Counted from the first letter of the stretch, positions 1 through 9,302 are shown. The stretch is 64,000 bases of DNA from an uncultured Clostridia bacterium (GCA_949538735.1 CATGLK010000001.1:62001-126000), one strand, 5' to 3'. The notes: a model not told the origin generated them from the sequence alone. A program made the numbers and translations.

Positions 1-2551
1 CATTTTCATTTCTTTCTTTTACAATGTTGTTTACTGGCACTGTTCCTACATTTTTGATACTTCCAAGTCCAAAACGTATTTTGCCATTTTCTACTGTAAA
101 TTTTGTGTAACTTTTGTTGATTTCTGGCTTTAATATTTCTATTCCAAGTGTTTTACATTCGTCTATATATTGTGGTATTTTGTCTAAGTTTCCTAAAAAG
201 CTGTTTAATGTTGCTGCCATAAATTCTGCTGGATAATATGCTTTTAAATATGCTGTTCTGTATGCTACGACTGCATAGCAAGCTGCGTGTGATTTATTAA
301 ATGCATATTTTGCAAATTCAGCCATTTCATCAAATATTTTGTCTGCTGATTTTGCGTCTATTCCATTTCTTACACATCCTGGTACAATGATATTTCCTTC
401 TTCGTCCACTTGTCCATTTATGAATATTTCTCTTTCTTTTGCCATAACATCTAGTTTCTTTTTACCCATAGCACGTCTAACTAAGTCTGCTCTTCCTAGA
501 GAATATCCAGCTAAGTCACGTACTATTTGCATAACTTGCTCTTGGTAAACCATACAACCATATGTTACGTTTAAGATTGGTTCTAGCCTTGGGTGTGTAT
601 ATTCGTTATGTCCTGGGTTTAGCTTTCCTTTTACATATCTTGGTATTTGATCCATTGGTCCTGGGCGATATAAAGAAACTCCTGCAATTAAGTCTTCTAG
701 GCAGTCTGGTTTTAGTTCCTTCATAAAGTTTGTCATTCCTTGTGACTCGAACTGGAATATTCCACAAGATTTTCCTTCTTGCCATAATTTATATACTTTT
801 GGATCTGCCATTTCTTTGTCAAATTCTACATCTATTCCCCTATTTTGCTTTACTAAATCAATTGTGTCTTGAATTACTGTAAGTGTTCTAAGTCCTAAGA
901 AATCCATTTTTAATAAGCCTAGTTCTTCTAGGGTTGTCATTATATATTGTGTTGAAATCTGATTGTCACGTACATATAGTGGAACATAGGTGTCTACTGG
1001 GTCTTTTGTTATAACTATTCCACACGCATGTGTTGATGCCTGTCTTGGCATTCCTTCTAATGCCATTGCTATATCTAAAAGATTTTTTACACTTTCATCT
1101 GTTTCATATTTTTCTTTTAATTCTCTATTTTGTTCCAAAGCTTTTTTTATTGTGATATGCAATTCGTTTGGTATCATTTTTGCCAATAGGTCTGCTTCTG
1201 AATATGGCACGTCTAAAACCCTTGCCACATCTCTTATTACCATTCTTGCTGACATCGTTCCAAATGTGATAATCTGAGATACGTGGTCATGCCCATATTT
1301 TCTTGATACATAATCAATAACATCTTGTCTATGCTCATAACAAAAGTCCACGTCAAAGTCAGGCATACTAATTCTTTCAGGATTTAAGAACCTTTCAAAT
1401 AGCAAGCCATATTTAATTGGATCAATATCTGTTATTTCAATTGCATATGCTATAATTGAACCAGCTCCTGAGCCACGCCCTGGACCTACTGGTATATTGT
1501 GCGTTTTGGCATAATGAATAAAGTCCCATACTATTAAAAAATAGTCGACATATCCCATTTTTTTGATTATACCTAATTCATATTCTGCCCTTTCTAGTAC
1601 CTCTTTTGACGGATTTTCTCCATATCTTTTTCTGATACCGTCATCACATAATTTTTTAAAGTAATCGTAATGTGTTTCGAACTCTTCTGGCACATCATAA
1701 TTCGGTAATATTGTGTGACCAAATTCAAAGTCGACATTGCACTTTTCTGCAATTTTGACTGTATTTTCAATCGCATCAGGAAAAGCCTTGAAATATTCTA
1801 TCATCTCTTCTGGCGATTTTACATATAACTCATCTGTTTCAAATCTCATCCTGTCCATGTCACTCATTCTTTTTCCAGTTTGAATACATAGTAAGACTTC
1901 GTGGTTATATGCATCTTCTCTTCTCAAATAATGTGCATCATTTGTCGCAACAAGTGGAATATCTAGCTTTCTTGCCAAAGCAACTAACTTTTGGTTTGCT
2001 AAAACTTGCTCTTGAATTCCATTGTTTTGAATTTCTATGTAATAATCATCTCCAAAAACTCGCTTATGCCACAAAGCTATTTCTTCTGCCTTCTCATTTT
2101 GCTCATTCAATAAAGCTTGATTTACAGCTCCTGCAAGACACGCACTTAAACAAATCAAACCTTCACTGTATTTCTCCAAAACTTCTAAATCTATACGTGG
2201 CTTGTAATAATAACCATCAACAAATCCTATTGATACTAGCTTACTTAGGTTTTTATACCCTTCGTTATTTTTTGCTAGTAATATCAAGTGATTGTACTTA
2301 TTATCAATATTAGGTTCTTTGTCAAAACGACTTCTTGGCGCAACATAAACCTCACATCCTATAATTGGCTTTACACCTTCTGCCTTACAAGCTTTGTAGA
2401 AATCAATCGCCCCATACATAACTCCGTGGTCTGTTATTGCAATTGAATCCATTCCAAGCTCTTTTGCTCTTTTAGGCAAATCTTTTATTCTATTTGCACC
2501 GTCTAATAAACTAAATTCACTGTGTATATGTAAGTGTACAAAATCTGACAT
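1..2551 (-). CDS. dnaE: DNA polymerase III alpha subunit DnaE (3' end outside window)
   Basis: Replicative C-family DNA polymerase. About 850 N-terminal residues are visible and the frame is open to the left edge. The N-terminal PHP domain starts with the metal-binding motif HLHIHSEFS and retains TDHGVM and NDAHY, so PHP may be an active exonuclease. The polymerase active site is visible as MPDFDVDFC (two catalytic Asp) with a third Asp in KMDFLGLRTLT. The ATG at 2551 follows AAGGAGAT. The upstream gap contains an inverted GGGAC repeat separating it from the amylase gene. I found no CGG codon in this stretch. Family assignment is certain; only the C-terminal OB/tau-binding part is missing. 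Confidence 0.97.
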   Translation of the reverse strand, partial: MSDFVHLHIHSEFSLLDGANRIKDLPKRAKELGMDSIAITDHGVMYGAIDFYKACKAEGVKPIIGCEVYVAPRSRFDKEPNIDNKYNHLILLAKNNEGYKNLSKLVSIGFVDGYYYKPRIDLEVLEKYSEGLICLSACLAGAVNQALLNEQNEKAEEIALWHKRVFGDDYYIEIQNNGIQEQVLANQKLVALARKLDIPLVATNDAHYLRREDAYNHEVLLCIQTGKRMSDMDRMRFETDELYVKSPEEMIEYFKAFPDAIENTVKIAEKCNVDFEFGHTILPNYDVPEEFETHYDYFKKLCDDGIRKRYGENPSKEVLERAEYELGIIKKMGYVDYFLIVWDFIHYAKTHNIPVGPGRGSGAGSIIAYAIEITDIDPIKYGLLFERFLNPERISMPDFDVDFCYEHRQDVIDYVSRKYGHDHVSQIITFGTMSARMVIRDVARVLDVPYSEADLLAKMIPNELHITIKKALEQNRELKEKYETDESVKNLLDIAMALEGMPRQASTHACGIVITKDPVDTYVPLYVRDNQISTQYIMTTLEELGLLKMDFLGLRTLTVIQDTIDLVKQNRGIDVEFDKEMADPKVYKLWQEGKSCGIFQFESQGMTNFMKELKPDCLEDLIAGVSLYRPGPMDQIPRYVKGKLNPGHNEYTHPRLEPILNVTYGCMVYQEQVMQIVRDLAGYSLGRADLVRRAMGKKKLDVMAKEREIFINGQVDEEGNIIVPGCVRNGIDAKSADKIFDEMAEFAKYAFNKSHAACYAVVAYRTAYLKAYYPAEFMAATLNSFLGNLDKIPQYIDECKTLGIEILKPEINKSYTKFTVENGKIRFGLGSIKNVGTVPVNNIVKERNEN

Positions 2552-2565
2552 CCTTATCTCCTTTT

Positions 2566-2653
2566 GGGTGATTTTGGGGACAGTCCTAAAAAACACCCTT
2601 CGCTTTTATTTCTTTTGAGAAGGTGTTTTTTAGGTCTGTCCCCAAAATCACCC
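2566..2653. repeat. GGGAC repeat, family C, inverted pair
   Basis: Two 32-33 bp arms, GGGTGATTTTGGGGACAGTC-type on the left and its near-exact complement on the right, flank a loop of about 23 bp. The right arm includes the TGA stop codon of the amylase gene (2648-2650). Similar arms recur at 14665-14697 and 42791-42908. On RNA this would form a very strong hairpin and could act as a bidirectional terminator between dnaE and the amylase gene. Confidence 0.85.
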
Positions 2654-4090
2654 TTTTATCCAAATACTGCAAGATTTTCCTTTTACTTTGAAATTGCCAT
2701 AACCTTCTTCGTCAACAATTATCTCTTCTTCGCAATTTCCTAATGCATCTATAAATTCTTCTCCTGCGTTTTCTTTTCCTATGTACATTCTTTTTTCGCC
2801 GTCTTGTGAATTTGATATCACAACTGCTAGTCCTGATTTTATATGCTCATTATCTCCTTGTCTTGTCCAACCAATATAGTTTGGGTTGTCTAGGTAGCTA
2901 TGTTGTTCTCCATATGCTTTCTCTTTTCTAAGTAACATTATTGTTTTTAATTCTTCTACTGGTTCAATATTGTTATGTGGAATTCCATAATAATCTCCAT
3001 AAAACACACATGGATAGCCGTCCGCTCTTAATAAGATTAGTGCATATGCTGCCGGCTTGAACCATTTTTCTATAAAACTTTCCAATGCTTGCTCAGGCTG
3101 TGTGTCGTGGTTGTCTACAAATGTTACGGCTTTACTTGGGTTTTCTTTTACTAATGTGTGTTCAAATATTTGTGATAAATCATAATTTTCTTCTTTTGAT
3201 GCTGTGCATAAGTTATAATGTAGTGGTACGTCAAATAGTGATATTTCGCCTTCTATTTCTGTTAGGTATTTGTGTAATTTTGATACATCTCCTGTCCAGT
3301 ACTCTCCTACTGTAAATAATTGCTTGTTTGTAGCATTTCTTAATTCCTTTATCCACTTTTTATAAAAATTAGTGTTGATATGTTTTACGGCATCTAAGCG
3401 GAAACCGTCCACTTTTGTTGTTTCTTGATACCATTTTCCCCATTTTATACACTCGCCTACAACTTCTGGGTTTCCAAAATCAAGGTCTGCTCCCATTAGA
3501 TAATCATAATTTCCATATTCGTCATCTACTGCTACTCCCCATTCTTTACCTTTAAATTTGAAGATTGCATTTTGTTTTGAATTTTCATCATAGTCAATTG
3601 CGTCAAAATGTGTCCAGTTCCATTCAAAGTCTGAATATTTGTGCTTTCTTCCTGGAAATATGAATTTTGTTGCTACTTTTACAGTTTCTTGTTCTTCTGC
3701 TTCGATGTTATGGTTTTCCCAATTTACTTTTTTAGCTGGTATTGTTTGCAATGTGTCTGCTCCCATTTTGTGGTTTAGTACTATGTCTGCATAACTTTCT
3801 ATTCCATTTTGTTTTAACGCCATTATACAGTTTAGGTATTCTTCTTTTGAGCCATATTTTGTTTTTATTGTTCCTTTTTGTTCAAATTCTCCTAAATCAT
3901 ATACGTCATATACTCCATATCCTACTTCATTTGCTCCGCCTATTCCTTTGTATGCAGGTGGTAACCATACTGCTGTTATTCCTTGTTTTGCTAGTTTTTC
4001 TGCATTTTCTGCTAATGTGTTCCATAGGTTTTGGTTGCATTCCATGTACCATTCAAAGTATTGCATTATTATTCCATTTATTTTTTTCAT
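2648..4090 (-). CDS. Intracellular alpha-amylase, GH13 (subfamily 5 type)
   Basis: Hydrolyses internal alpha-1,4 bonds in starch, glycogen or maltodextrin. It begins MKKINGIIMQYFEWY without a signal peptide, so it is probably cytoplasmic and works on glycogen together with glgP further along. The GH13 catalytic triad is visible: Asp in VDGFRLDAVKH (about residue 233), Glu in FTVGEYW (about 261) and Asp in FVDNHDTQ (about 326). This spacing matches liquefying Bacillus amylases. A longer open frame with GTG at 4114 exists, but the ATG at 4090 has AAAGGA just upstream and matches the family start. The stop codon lies inside an interspersed repeat. Confidence 0.93.
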   Translation of the reverse strand: MKKINGIIMQYFEWYMECNQNLWNTLAENAEKLAKQGITAVWLPPAYKGIGGANEVGYGVYDVYDLGEFEQKGTIKTKYGSKEEYLNCIMALKQNGIESYADIVLNHKMGADTLQTIPAKKVNWENHNIEAEEQETVKVATKFIFPGRKHKYSDFEWNWTHFDAIDYDENSKQNAIFKFKGKEWGVAVDDEYGNYDYLMGADLDFGNPEVVGECIKWGKWYQETTKVDGFRLDAVKHINTNFYKKWIKELRNATNKQLFTVGEYWTGDVSKLHKYLTEIEGEISLFDVPLHYNLCTASKEENYDLSQIFEHTLVKENPSKAVTFVDNHDTQPEQALESFIEKWFKPAAYALILLRADGYPCVFYGDYYGIPHNNIEPVEELKTIMLLRKEKAYGEQHSYLDNPNYIGWTRQGDNEHIKSGLAVVISNSQDGEKRMYIGKENAGEEFIDALGNCEEEIIVDEEGYGNFKVKGKSCSIWIKG

Positions 4091-4244
4091 TTTTTGTTCC
4101 TTTGTTTTTTCCACATTATATCATTTGTTTTGTATTTTTTCTAGTTAAAATATAAAATTTATGCTATTGCCTTACCAAACTCTTCCAAAGCAGTAACCAC
4201 TAGAAAAAGACATCAGCTTTTGCCAATGCCTTTTTACAAATATA

Positions 4245-4968
4245 TTACTCAACAATTTCCAACGCATCACTAGAATTATTAATACCTTCAAGATTATAAT
4301 AAGTACTAGGAATACGTCCAACAATAACATTCTCAGCAAGAAGAACCTGATTAGTAATCTCTTTCTCCAAATCCTGAAAAGGTGTAAGAATATTAACTCT
4401 ACACTTCACTTCCAAATAAATCCTATGAAGAGTTTGATTAATACCTTGCGAAGAAAACTCACTACGCAAATCAGTTTCAACATCACCAATAGGAGAAATT
4501 TGAATTTTAACTCCAGGGCCTCTACCAGCCAGCAATTTAAAACCTGTAAAACTTCCGAAGTGCAATTTCAATATTCTCTCTTCCCCTACTATCTAATCTT
4601 TGCTGAATTTTAATTGCAACATCAGATATTATCTCATTTATTGATATAACATTTGATTTTATCATTGCAATATTATTACTAGAATCCTTTTCTATTGTAA
4701 ACATCTCATCATAAGAATGTTCTCTCATAACATTTGTAGCTTCTTCATTAGAAATCATAGTCGCAATTGACCTTGCTCTATTTTCACACAAAGTATCAAA
4801 AATTGGATATACAGCATCTAAAATAATCTTAACCGTAGAAAATGCAATAATTAACACTAATATTATTCTAGCTATTTTTCCGCTTTTTTCTTTATTTAAC
4901 CTGTTATTTTCCCCACTAAAAACAATCTTTGGAATTCTAATTCTTGGTCTTGAATAAATCTTAGACAT
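4245..4968 (-). CDS. yunB: Sporulation protein YunB, requires +1 frameshift at CGGA
   Basis: YunB family, a sporulation protein made in the mother cell in Bacillus. An N-terminal membrane helix (about residues 30-52) is followed by the conserved domain with TLCENRARSIAT, SINEIISDVAIKIQQRL, GINQTLHRIYLEVKC and VLLAENVIVGRIP. In the standard reading the frame breaks after codon 137 at CGG (4557-4555). Skipping the C and reading GGA gives IEIALGSFTGFKLL, matching the LG.xTGF motif of the family, and a 240-residue protein of normal length. The start overlaps the end of the sipL-like gene by 8 bp, implying translational coupling. Either a functional frameshift gene or a pseudogene; the recurrent CGGA context favours the former. 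Confidence 0.85.
4554..4557 (-). other. CGGA +1 frameshift site in yunB
   Basis: Context GCA CTT C GGA AGT on the coding strand. Zero-frame reading (CGG AAG) ends six codons on; +1 reading continues to the natural end. The restored Gly is at a family-conserved position. There is no homopolymer at the site. Confidence 0.75.
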
Positions 4969-6511
4969 AGCTTACTGTTTGTGGATGTTTATAACGTGGT
5001 ATAAATAATTTTTGACCAACATCTATTTTGTTTTCATCTTCTATCCCATTAGCCCTTACAATATCATCTATTGTACTACCAAAACGTTTAGCAATTTTCC
5101 ACAAACTATCACCTTTTTTTACTATATACATTATGATACTGTAATCTTCTGCCTCTCTTTCTCCATTTGTTTGAATTTCGTCTATTATGCTCATATTTGT
5201 ATTTCTGTAAGTGTCTGCATTTACCATCATATCAAGGTTTGCTGTAACAGCTCCACCGTCTTGAACTATAAAATCTTGATTTGCCACTTCTATTGCCATA
5301 TTACTATTCATATTTTCGCCGTCATCTAAATCTGAAATTGCATAATCAAAAGGAATTTTCGCTGTTCTTGTATCTACTTGTAAATCACTATTTGATAAGA
5401 TAAATCTTAATTGTAACTCACCTTCATACACAATTCTATTTTTCGTTTTTGTTTCTTTCTCTATTACAGGCTGAACATCTACATCAATAATACTTCTATT
5501 GTCCATGCCTTCTAGCATAACCTTTTCCCTTATTTGCATAGTTTCTTTTGTAGTCCTTTTATTTGTTAAAACTGTTATCTTTTTCTTATTGAATTCCATT
5601 ATTTCACTTGGGCTATACAAGTCTTGAATTAAGCTTATTTGCTTTTCTTCATAAACATTTGCCATTACACCAATTTCTATTTCAACATATATTGAATGTT
5701 CTTCTATCGAATTTGGTTTTAACACAATATTTCTTATTTCATAATCAACATCACATATATTATCTTCTGTAACATTTGGAATATCAATAAAACCTACAAC
5801 TGGCACTCTTGCACTTATCTTGTTTATTCTATTATCTTCTGTTAAATACATAACCTTAATTTCCGCTTCTGACTTAGTTAAAATCTTGTTGTAACTTACC
5901 TTTATATCTTTATCACAAATACAAACCTGCGCCTTCAAAATCTCAGCTAAATTATCAGCCCCATCAATTTTAATCGTATCTTTTGCATATATCTTTGTGT
6001 CCCCTGTACCAACTAGCGAATTAACCATTAAATCTTCTTTAAGCATCTTTACACTATCAGCATCTTGAAGTGAATTGATAATCTGTACATCCTCATTTGA
6101 ATATAGTTTAATCTCAACCTCTACAACTGCCTTAATTCCAACTTTTCTTCCATTAATAACTTTTGCTTCAATAGACTTCAAATTTGCCTCTAACTTGCAA
6201 GTCATACCTTCTTGACTGTTTGCAACTTGGACATTCTCTGAAAAATCTAAACTTGTTGAAAGCCCCCTAACTCTGTCTTGCGTATCATCTGCCATATACA
6301 TTATATATGTATTAATGTTACCGTCAATTCTGATTTTGTCATCTTGTACTTCCTTTTTATAAATACATACAACCCCACTTGTACAAATTGTATTCAAAAT
6401 ATCTGGTTTAGAATCTGGTACTATCATATCCCCTTCTACCATAATTAGCTCTTTTTTTGTTGCCACTAGCTTGTTCACACATAAATTTTCTTTTATTGTA
6501 TCTACAACCAT
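4961..6511 (-). CDS. sipL: SPOCS (DUF3794)/LysM spore envelope protein, SipL-like
   Basis: 516 residues with repeated SPOCS/DUF3794 beta domains (roughly residues 30-150, 180-300 and 310-440) and a C-terminal LysM module, YIVKKGDSLWKIAKRFG (about 460-505). This is the architecture of clostridial SipL, which binds the coat ATPase SpoIVA through its LysM domain and tethers coat to forespore. The ATG at 6511 has AAGGAGG seven bases upstream. It overlaps yunB downstream, so the two form a mother-cell sporulation operon. The SipL call rests on domain order and length; other SPOCS-LysM proteins share these domains. Confidence 0.8.
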   Translation of the reverse strand: MVVDTIKENLCVNKLVATKKELIMVEGDMIVPDSKPDILNTICTSGVVCIYKKEVQDDKIRIDGNINTYIMYMADDTQDRVRGLSTSLDFSENVQVANSQEGMTCKLEANLKSIEAKVINGRKVGIKAVVEVEIKLYSNEDVQIINSLQDADSVKMLKEDLMVNSLVGTGDTKIYAKDTIKIDGADNLAEILKAQVCICDKDIKVSYNKILTKSEAEIKVMYLTEDNRINKISARVPVVGFIDIPNVTEDNICDVDYEIRNIVLKPNSIEEHSIYVEIEIGVMANVYEEKQISLIQDLYSPSEIMEFNKKKITVLTNKRTTKETMQIREKVMLEGMDNRSIIDVDVQPVIEKETKTKNRIVYEGELQLRFILSNSDLQVDTRTAKIPFDYAISDLDDGENMNSNMAIEVANQDFIVQDGGAVTANLDMMVNADTYRNTNMSIIDEIQTNGEREAEDYSIIMYIVKKGDSLWKIAKRFGSTIDDIVRANGIEDENKIDVGQKLFIPRYKHPQTVSYV

Positions 6512-6582
6512 TTATTTGACCTCCTTCATTTTTCTTTATACATATATATTATCGCCCAAGCCCTTTTATTCCTAATTCATAA

Positions 6583-7147
6583 AATTGCCATTAGGGACGG
6601 ACCTTTTTGGCAATTTTTTGCCAACGGGGACGGACCTTCTTGGCACGTTTCTGACAGTGGAGACACTTTCCCCTTAGTTGGCAATTCCCCTTCTTCTGTG
6701 GAGATATGTCTAATTTTTGATACTACTTGCTTGATTGGAGTGAAATTTAGAATTTGTAAGTTTATATAAAAAGTAATGTTCACGGGCAAATTCTTATTTT
6801 TATTTTTCATAAATTCTTCGGTTTCTTACATAAGAAAAAAAATTCTAATAACTTTTTTATGGCACCCTTCCACAGCAAGTGTGAACTCTTTCCATAAAAA
6901 AGTTAAAGAATTTCTAATCTTATTCCAGTCACATTCAGTATTTATTCAAAATATAAAATAAGAATTTGAGCCTGAGTGAAAACCCATTTTATATAAACAT
7001 ACAAATTATTATTGAACGCAATGAACAAAAGCAGTATTAAAAATTAGACATATCTCCACAGAAGAAGGGTAATTGCCAACCTAAGGGGAAAGTGTCTCCA
7101 CTGTCAGAAACGTGCCAAAAAGGTCCGTCCCCACTGGCAGAATGGCA
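6583..7147. repeat. Long nested inverted repeat (about 560 bp) with GGTCCGTCCC ends
   Basis: Non-coding stretch that folds back on itself almost from end to end. Outer arms carry family-A repeats (GGGACGGACC / GGTCCGTCCC). Then GTTTCTGACAGTGGAGACAC pairs with GTGTCTCCACTGTCAGAAAC, and CTGTGGAGATATGTCTAA with TTAGACATATCTCCACAG. Further in, AAATTCTTATTTT pairs with AAAATAAGAATTT, and AACTTTTTTATGG with CCATAAAAAAGTT, leaving a loop of about 30 nt near 6865. It fills the whole sipL-veg gap. Open frames inside it have no database-like features and are not reported as genes. It could be a MITE-like element or a long structured RNA. Confidence 0.8.
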
Positions 7148-7200
7148 CAATAAAAAGCAGAAAACTTAATTTCCTGCCTTTTTATAAATTATTCTTTTAT

Positions 7201-7497
7201 TTATAGTGATACTTTTCTTGGTTTTGGCTCTGGTGCTGGTGGTATTAATGGTGAATACGATTCTCCATCAAATACTTCTACTTGTACTGTTCTTGTTAAA
7301 ACGTCTGTATAACTATAAGTTACATTTCTATTATTCTCCTCATATTTTACTACAAAAATATTTGGATATGCTTTTTCTATGGTAGCTTCTTTCTCAAAGA
7401 CTTTACTTCTTCCTAGTGAACCTTTGATTATTATCTTTTGCCCTTCTTTTTCTAAGATGTCAGTTTTCAAATTTGCTATGTCTGTTCTACAAATCAT
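7201..7497 (-). CDS. veg: Veg family protein
   Basis: 98-residue member of the Veg (DUF1021) family, a small beta-rich protein highly transcribed in vegetative Bacillus and linked to biofilm gene control. Typical residues are KIIIKGSLGRSKVFEKEATI, the family's YPNIFVVK and YSYTDVLT. The C terminus is proline-rich. It starts with ATG after AAAGGAGTAGGTGA. It follows yabG on the same strand, as in Bacillus, but has its own near-perfect promoter. Confidence 0.9.
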   Translation of the reverse strand: MICRTDIANLKTDILEKEGQKIIIKGSLGRSKVFEKEATIEKAYPNIFVVKYEENNRNVTYSYTDVLTRTVQVEVFDGESYSPLIPPAPEPKPRKVSL

Positions 7498-7528
7498 CTG
7501 CTATCACCTACTCCTTTAAGATGAGTTG

Positions 7529-7557
7529 ATTATAGCATTTTAAGCCAAAAATGTCAA
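7529..7557 (-). promoter_or_regulatory. Sigma-A promoter of veg
   Basis: Consensus -35 TTGACA (7557-7552), 17-bp spacer and consensus -10 TATAAT (7534-7529) on the minus strand, about 30 bp before the veg start. A perfect consensus agrees with veg being a classic strong vegetative promoter. Confidence 0.9.
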
Positions 7558-7680
7558 AAAATGTTTGTTCTTGTTTTTCTCTTGTAACGCTTGCACGTCA
7601 ATGTTTTTGTCGATTTGTTGTTGCGTTTTTACAAGTATATTACAATTATATTACAATAATGTTACATTCGCAATTTTTTC

Positions 7681-8232
7681 CTAGTTTATAGTCATTTTTC
7701 CGTTTGCGCCAACTCCACTTACACCTTTTTTTCCGTCTCTTAATTGGTATGCTATATCGTCTATTGTTATATATTTATATTTTTCTGTTGTGGCAACTTT
7801 TTCTGCAACAATCAAAGGGTCTAAGAAATCTATTAAAATTCTTGCCGGAGATGATGCAAAATTTGCTCCTGCTGATATAATAGCTTCAAAGTAACTTTGA
7901 CATGCTCCTGCAAAAATTACTAGATTTTTATTTTTGTCTTTGTCATATCTTCTGGCTTCTTTTACTGTTTGGATAAAGTATTTTGAGTTTCTGTAATTGT
8001 ATATGTCGTTATATCTTCTCCCTTTTCTTATCATTGCATCATGCCCTGTTATTACTAAAATGTCTGGCTCGTATACTTCTAATAACCTATATACTACTCT
8101 TGGTTGTCTGTACTCTGGAATATTTCTAACTACTGCTTCTAATCCCATTTTCATGTAATGATTATAGGCTTTTTCGCTGTATTTTCTGTCCCCGTCTAAA
8201 TGCAAGATTTTGCCTGGTTTTATACTCTTCAT
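7681..8232 (-). CDS. yabG: Sporulation-specific cysteine protease YabG, short form
   Basis: YabG processes spore coat proteins late in sporulation. The frame covers the catalytic region: GKILHLDGD, PDILVITGHDA (His), YRNSKYFIQTVKEAR, and VIFAGACQSYFEAI (Cys), then ANFASSPARI. At 183 residues it lacks the roughly 100-residue N-terminal domain of Bacillus YabG. An ATG with GAGGTG exactly at the conserved GK.LHLDGD segment argues that this short form is real rather than a mis-called start. Upstream on the minus strand, CATAGAATA resembles a sigma-E/K -10 element (weak). Confidence 0.88.
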   Translation of the reverse strand: MKSIKPGKILHLDGDRKYSEKAYNHYMKMGLEAVVRNIPEYRQPRVVYRLLEVYEPDILVITGHDAMIRKGRRYNDIYNYRNSKYFIQTVKEARRYDKDKNKNLVIFAGACQSYFEAIISAGANFASSPARILIDFLDPLIVAEKVATTEKYKYITIDDIAYQLRDGKKGVSGVGANGKMTIN

Positions 8233-8283
8233 GTTATCACCTCATATTTTGGGCTATTATATTCTATGCTATTTTTTGTCGAT

Positions 8284-8339
8284 TTGGGACAATTGGGGAC
8301 GTTTCTTTTTGGACATTTTGTCCATTTGGGGACACATCA
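8284..8339. repeat. GGGAC repeat, family D
   Basis: Copy of the family TTGGGGACGTTTCCTTTTGG...GACATTTTGTCC...GGGACACATC in the divergent yabG-spoIIID gap. It contains the internal palindrome GGACATTTTGTCC. Other copies lie at 12980-13030, 34553-34606, 38260-38311, 49139-49190 and 51188-51238. Confidence 0.85.
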
Positions 8340-8408
8340 TTTTTTGTAATAAATTTGTTTTGCTGTGAATAGGATTAAACAAAAGTATTCTGATGGAGGT
8401 TAGACAAT

Positions 8409-8666
8409 ATGAAGAATGTTTCAATAGATGAACGTGCAATTAATTTAGCACATTATATTATAGATTCAAAAGATACTGTAAGAGGGGCTGCTAAAAAGTT
8501 TGGTATAAGTAAAAGCACTGTACATAAGGATGTTTCTGAGAGATTGGTTAAGATTAATCCTGGCTTGGCTAAGGATGTTAGAATTATTTTGGATGAAAAT
8601 AAGGCTGAAAGACATATTAGGGGTGGTATGGCTACTAAACTTAAGTATATTCATATGAAGGATTAA
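8409..8666 (+). CDS. spoIIID: Sporulation transcriptional regulator SpoIIID
   Basis: 85-residue DNA-binding protein of the mother cell that activates and represses sigma-E-dependent genes. The helix-turn-helix is clear: VRGAAKKFGISKSTVHKDVS, followed by RLVKINPGLAKDV and the basic tail HIRGGMATKLKY. Length is normal. It starts with ATG after GGAGGT. It is divergent from yabG, separated by a family-D repeat, and ends in a terminator hairpin. Confidence 0.97.
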   Translation: MKNVSIDERAINLAHYIIDSKDTVRGAAKKFGISKSTVHKDVSERLVKINPGLAKDVRIILDENKAERHIRGGMATKLKYIHMKD

Positions 8667-8667
8667 T

Positions 8668-8709
8668 GCAAAAAAGTTGCTACTATTTATATAGTAACAA
8701 CTTTTTTAT
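8668..8709 (+). terminator. Terminator after spoIIID
   Basis: Hairpin AAAGTTG.TACTAT / ATAGTA.CAACTTTTTT with a T-run immediately after the spoIIID stop codon. Confidence 0.8.
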
Positions 8710-8741
8710 GAGTTTTGTTTAAATGTTGGGAAATGGCTATT

Positions 8742-9302
8742 TTAATTCGCTAGTTCTTCTCTTTTCTTTTCTAAAATTCCCACAATATAATCAAAATTAC
8801 TTTTATCCCACTTAGCAAAAGTATAATTCCTATCATCATTTTCTTTTGCTTTTTTCATATCTTCAATTGAAATATATTTTAATTCACTAACTTCTTCTTC
8901 CTGCATAGTATAATCATCTAATTTATAATCTACTATTGAAAAATAGCTATATGTGAAATCCCTTGCTGTTTTTTGCGTTTCATCATTAGTTTTCTCAAAT
9001 TTACTAACATTTATTAATTCAAATTTTTCTAATGGTATCTCTACCCCTATTTCTTCAGCAGTTTCTCTTTGAATTGCTTGTAATGGCGTTTCTCCACTAT
9101 CTGCATGACCTCCTGTACGACTCCACATATTAGGATTAGATTGTTTTGTTGCTGCTCTTTTTTGAAATAGCAACTCTCCATTTTTATTCATTATCCATAC
9201 TCCAACATGTGTATGCCATAAGCCTTGTTCATGTATAGTTTTTCTGTCTTCTACTCTTCCTGTTACTTTTCCGTTTTCGTCTAACACGTCTATTAGTTCC
9301 AT
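8742..9302 (-). CDS. Nudix hydrolase
   Basis: 186 residues with a full Nudix box, GHADSGETPLQAIQRETAEE followed by IGV (about residues 65-88), which binds Mg2+ and cleaves nucleoside-diphosphate-linked substrates. The N-terminal part (LIDVLDENGKVTGRVEDR...WHTHVGVWIMN) resembles YfcD/isopentenyl-diphosphate-isomerase-like Nudix proteins, but the box is the hydrolase form and the substrate cannot be stated. It is monocistronic; ATG at 9302 after AGGAGG. A large repeat cluster lies between it and glgP. Confidence 0.88.
   Translation of the reverse strand: MELIDVLDENGKVTGRVEDRKTIHEQGLWHTHVGVWIMNKNGELLFQKRAATKQSNPNMWSRTGGHADSGETPLQAIQRETAEEIGVEIPLEKFELINVSKFEKTNDETQKTARDFTYSYFSIVDYKLDDYTMQEEEVSELKYISIEDMKKAKENDDRNYTFAKWDKSNFDYIVGILEKKREELAN

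Noticed and set aside
1909-2313. 134-residue plus-strand frame opposite dnaE
   Set aside because: Antisense to the conserved PHP/polymerase region; shadow frame.
3742-4155. Hydrophobic plus-strand frames opposite amylase and other genes
   Set aside because: Antisense shadows rich in Leu/Phe/Cys, typical of the reverse strand of AT-rich genes; no SD or homology.
6577-6810. 77-residue open frame inside the long inverted repeat
   Set aside because: Translation of repeat units (repeated PSPLAKNCQKGPSL-type peptide); no SD and no family.
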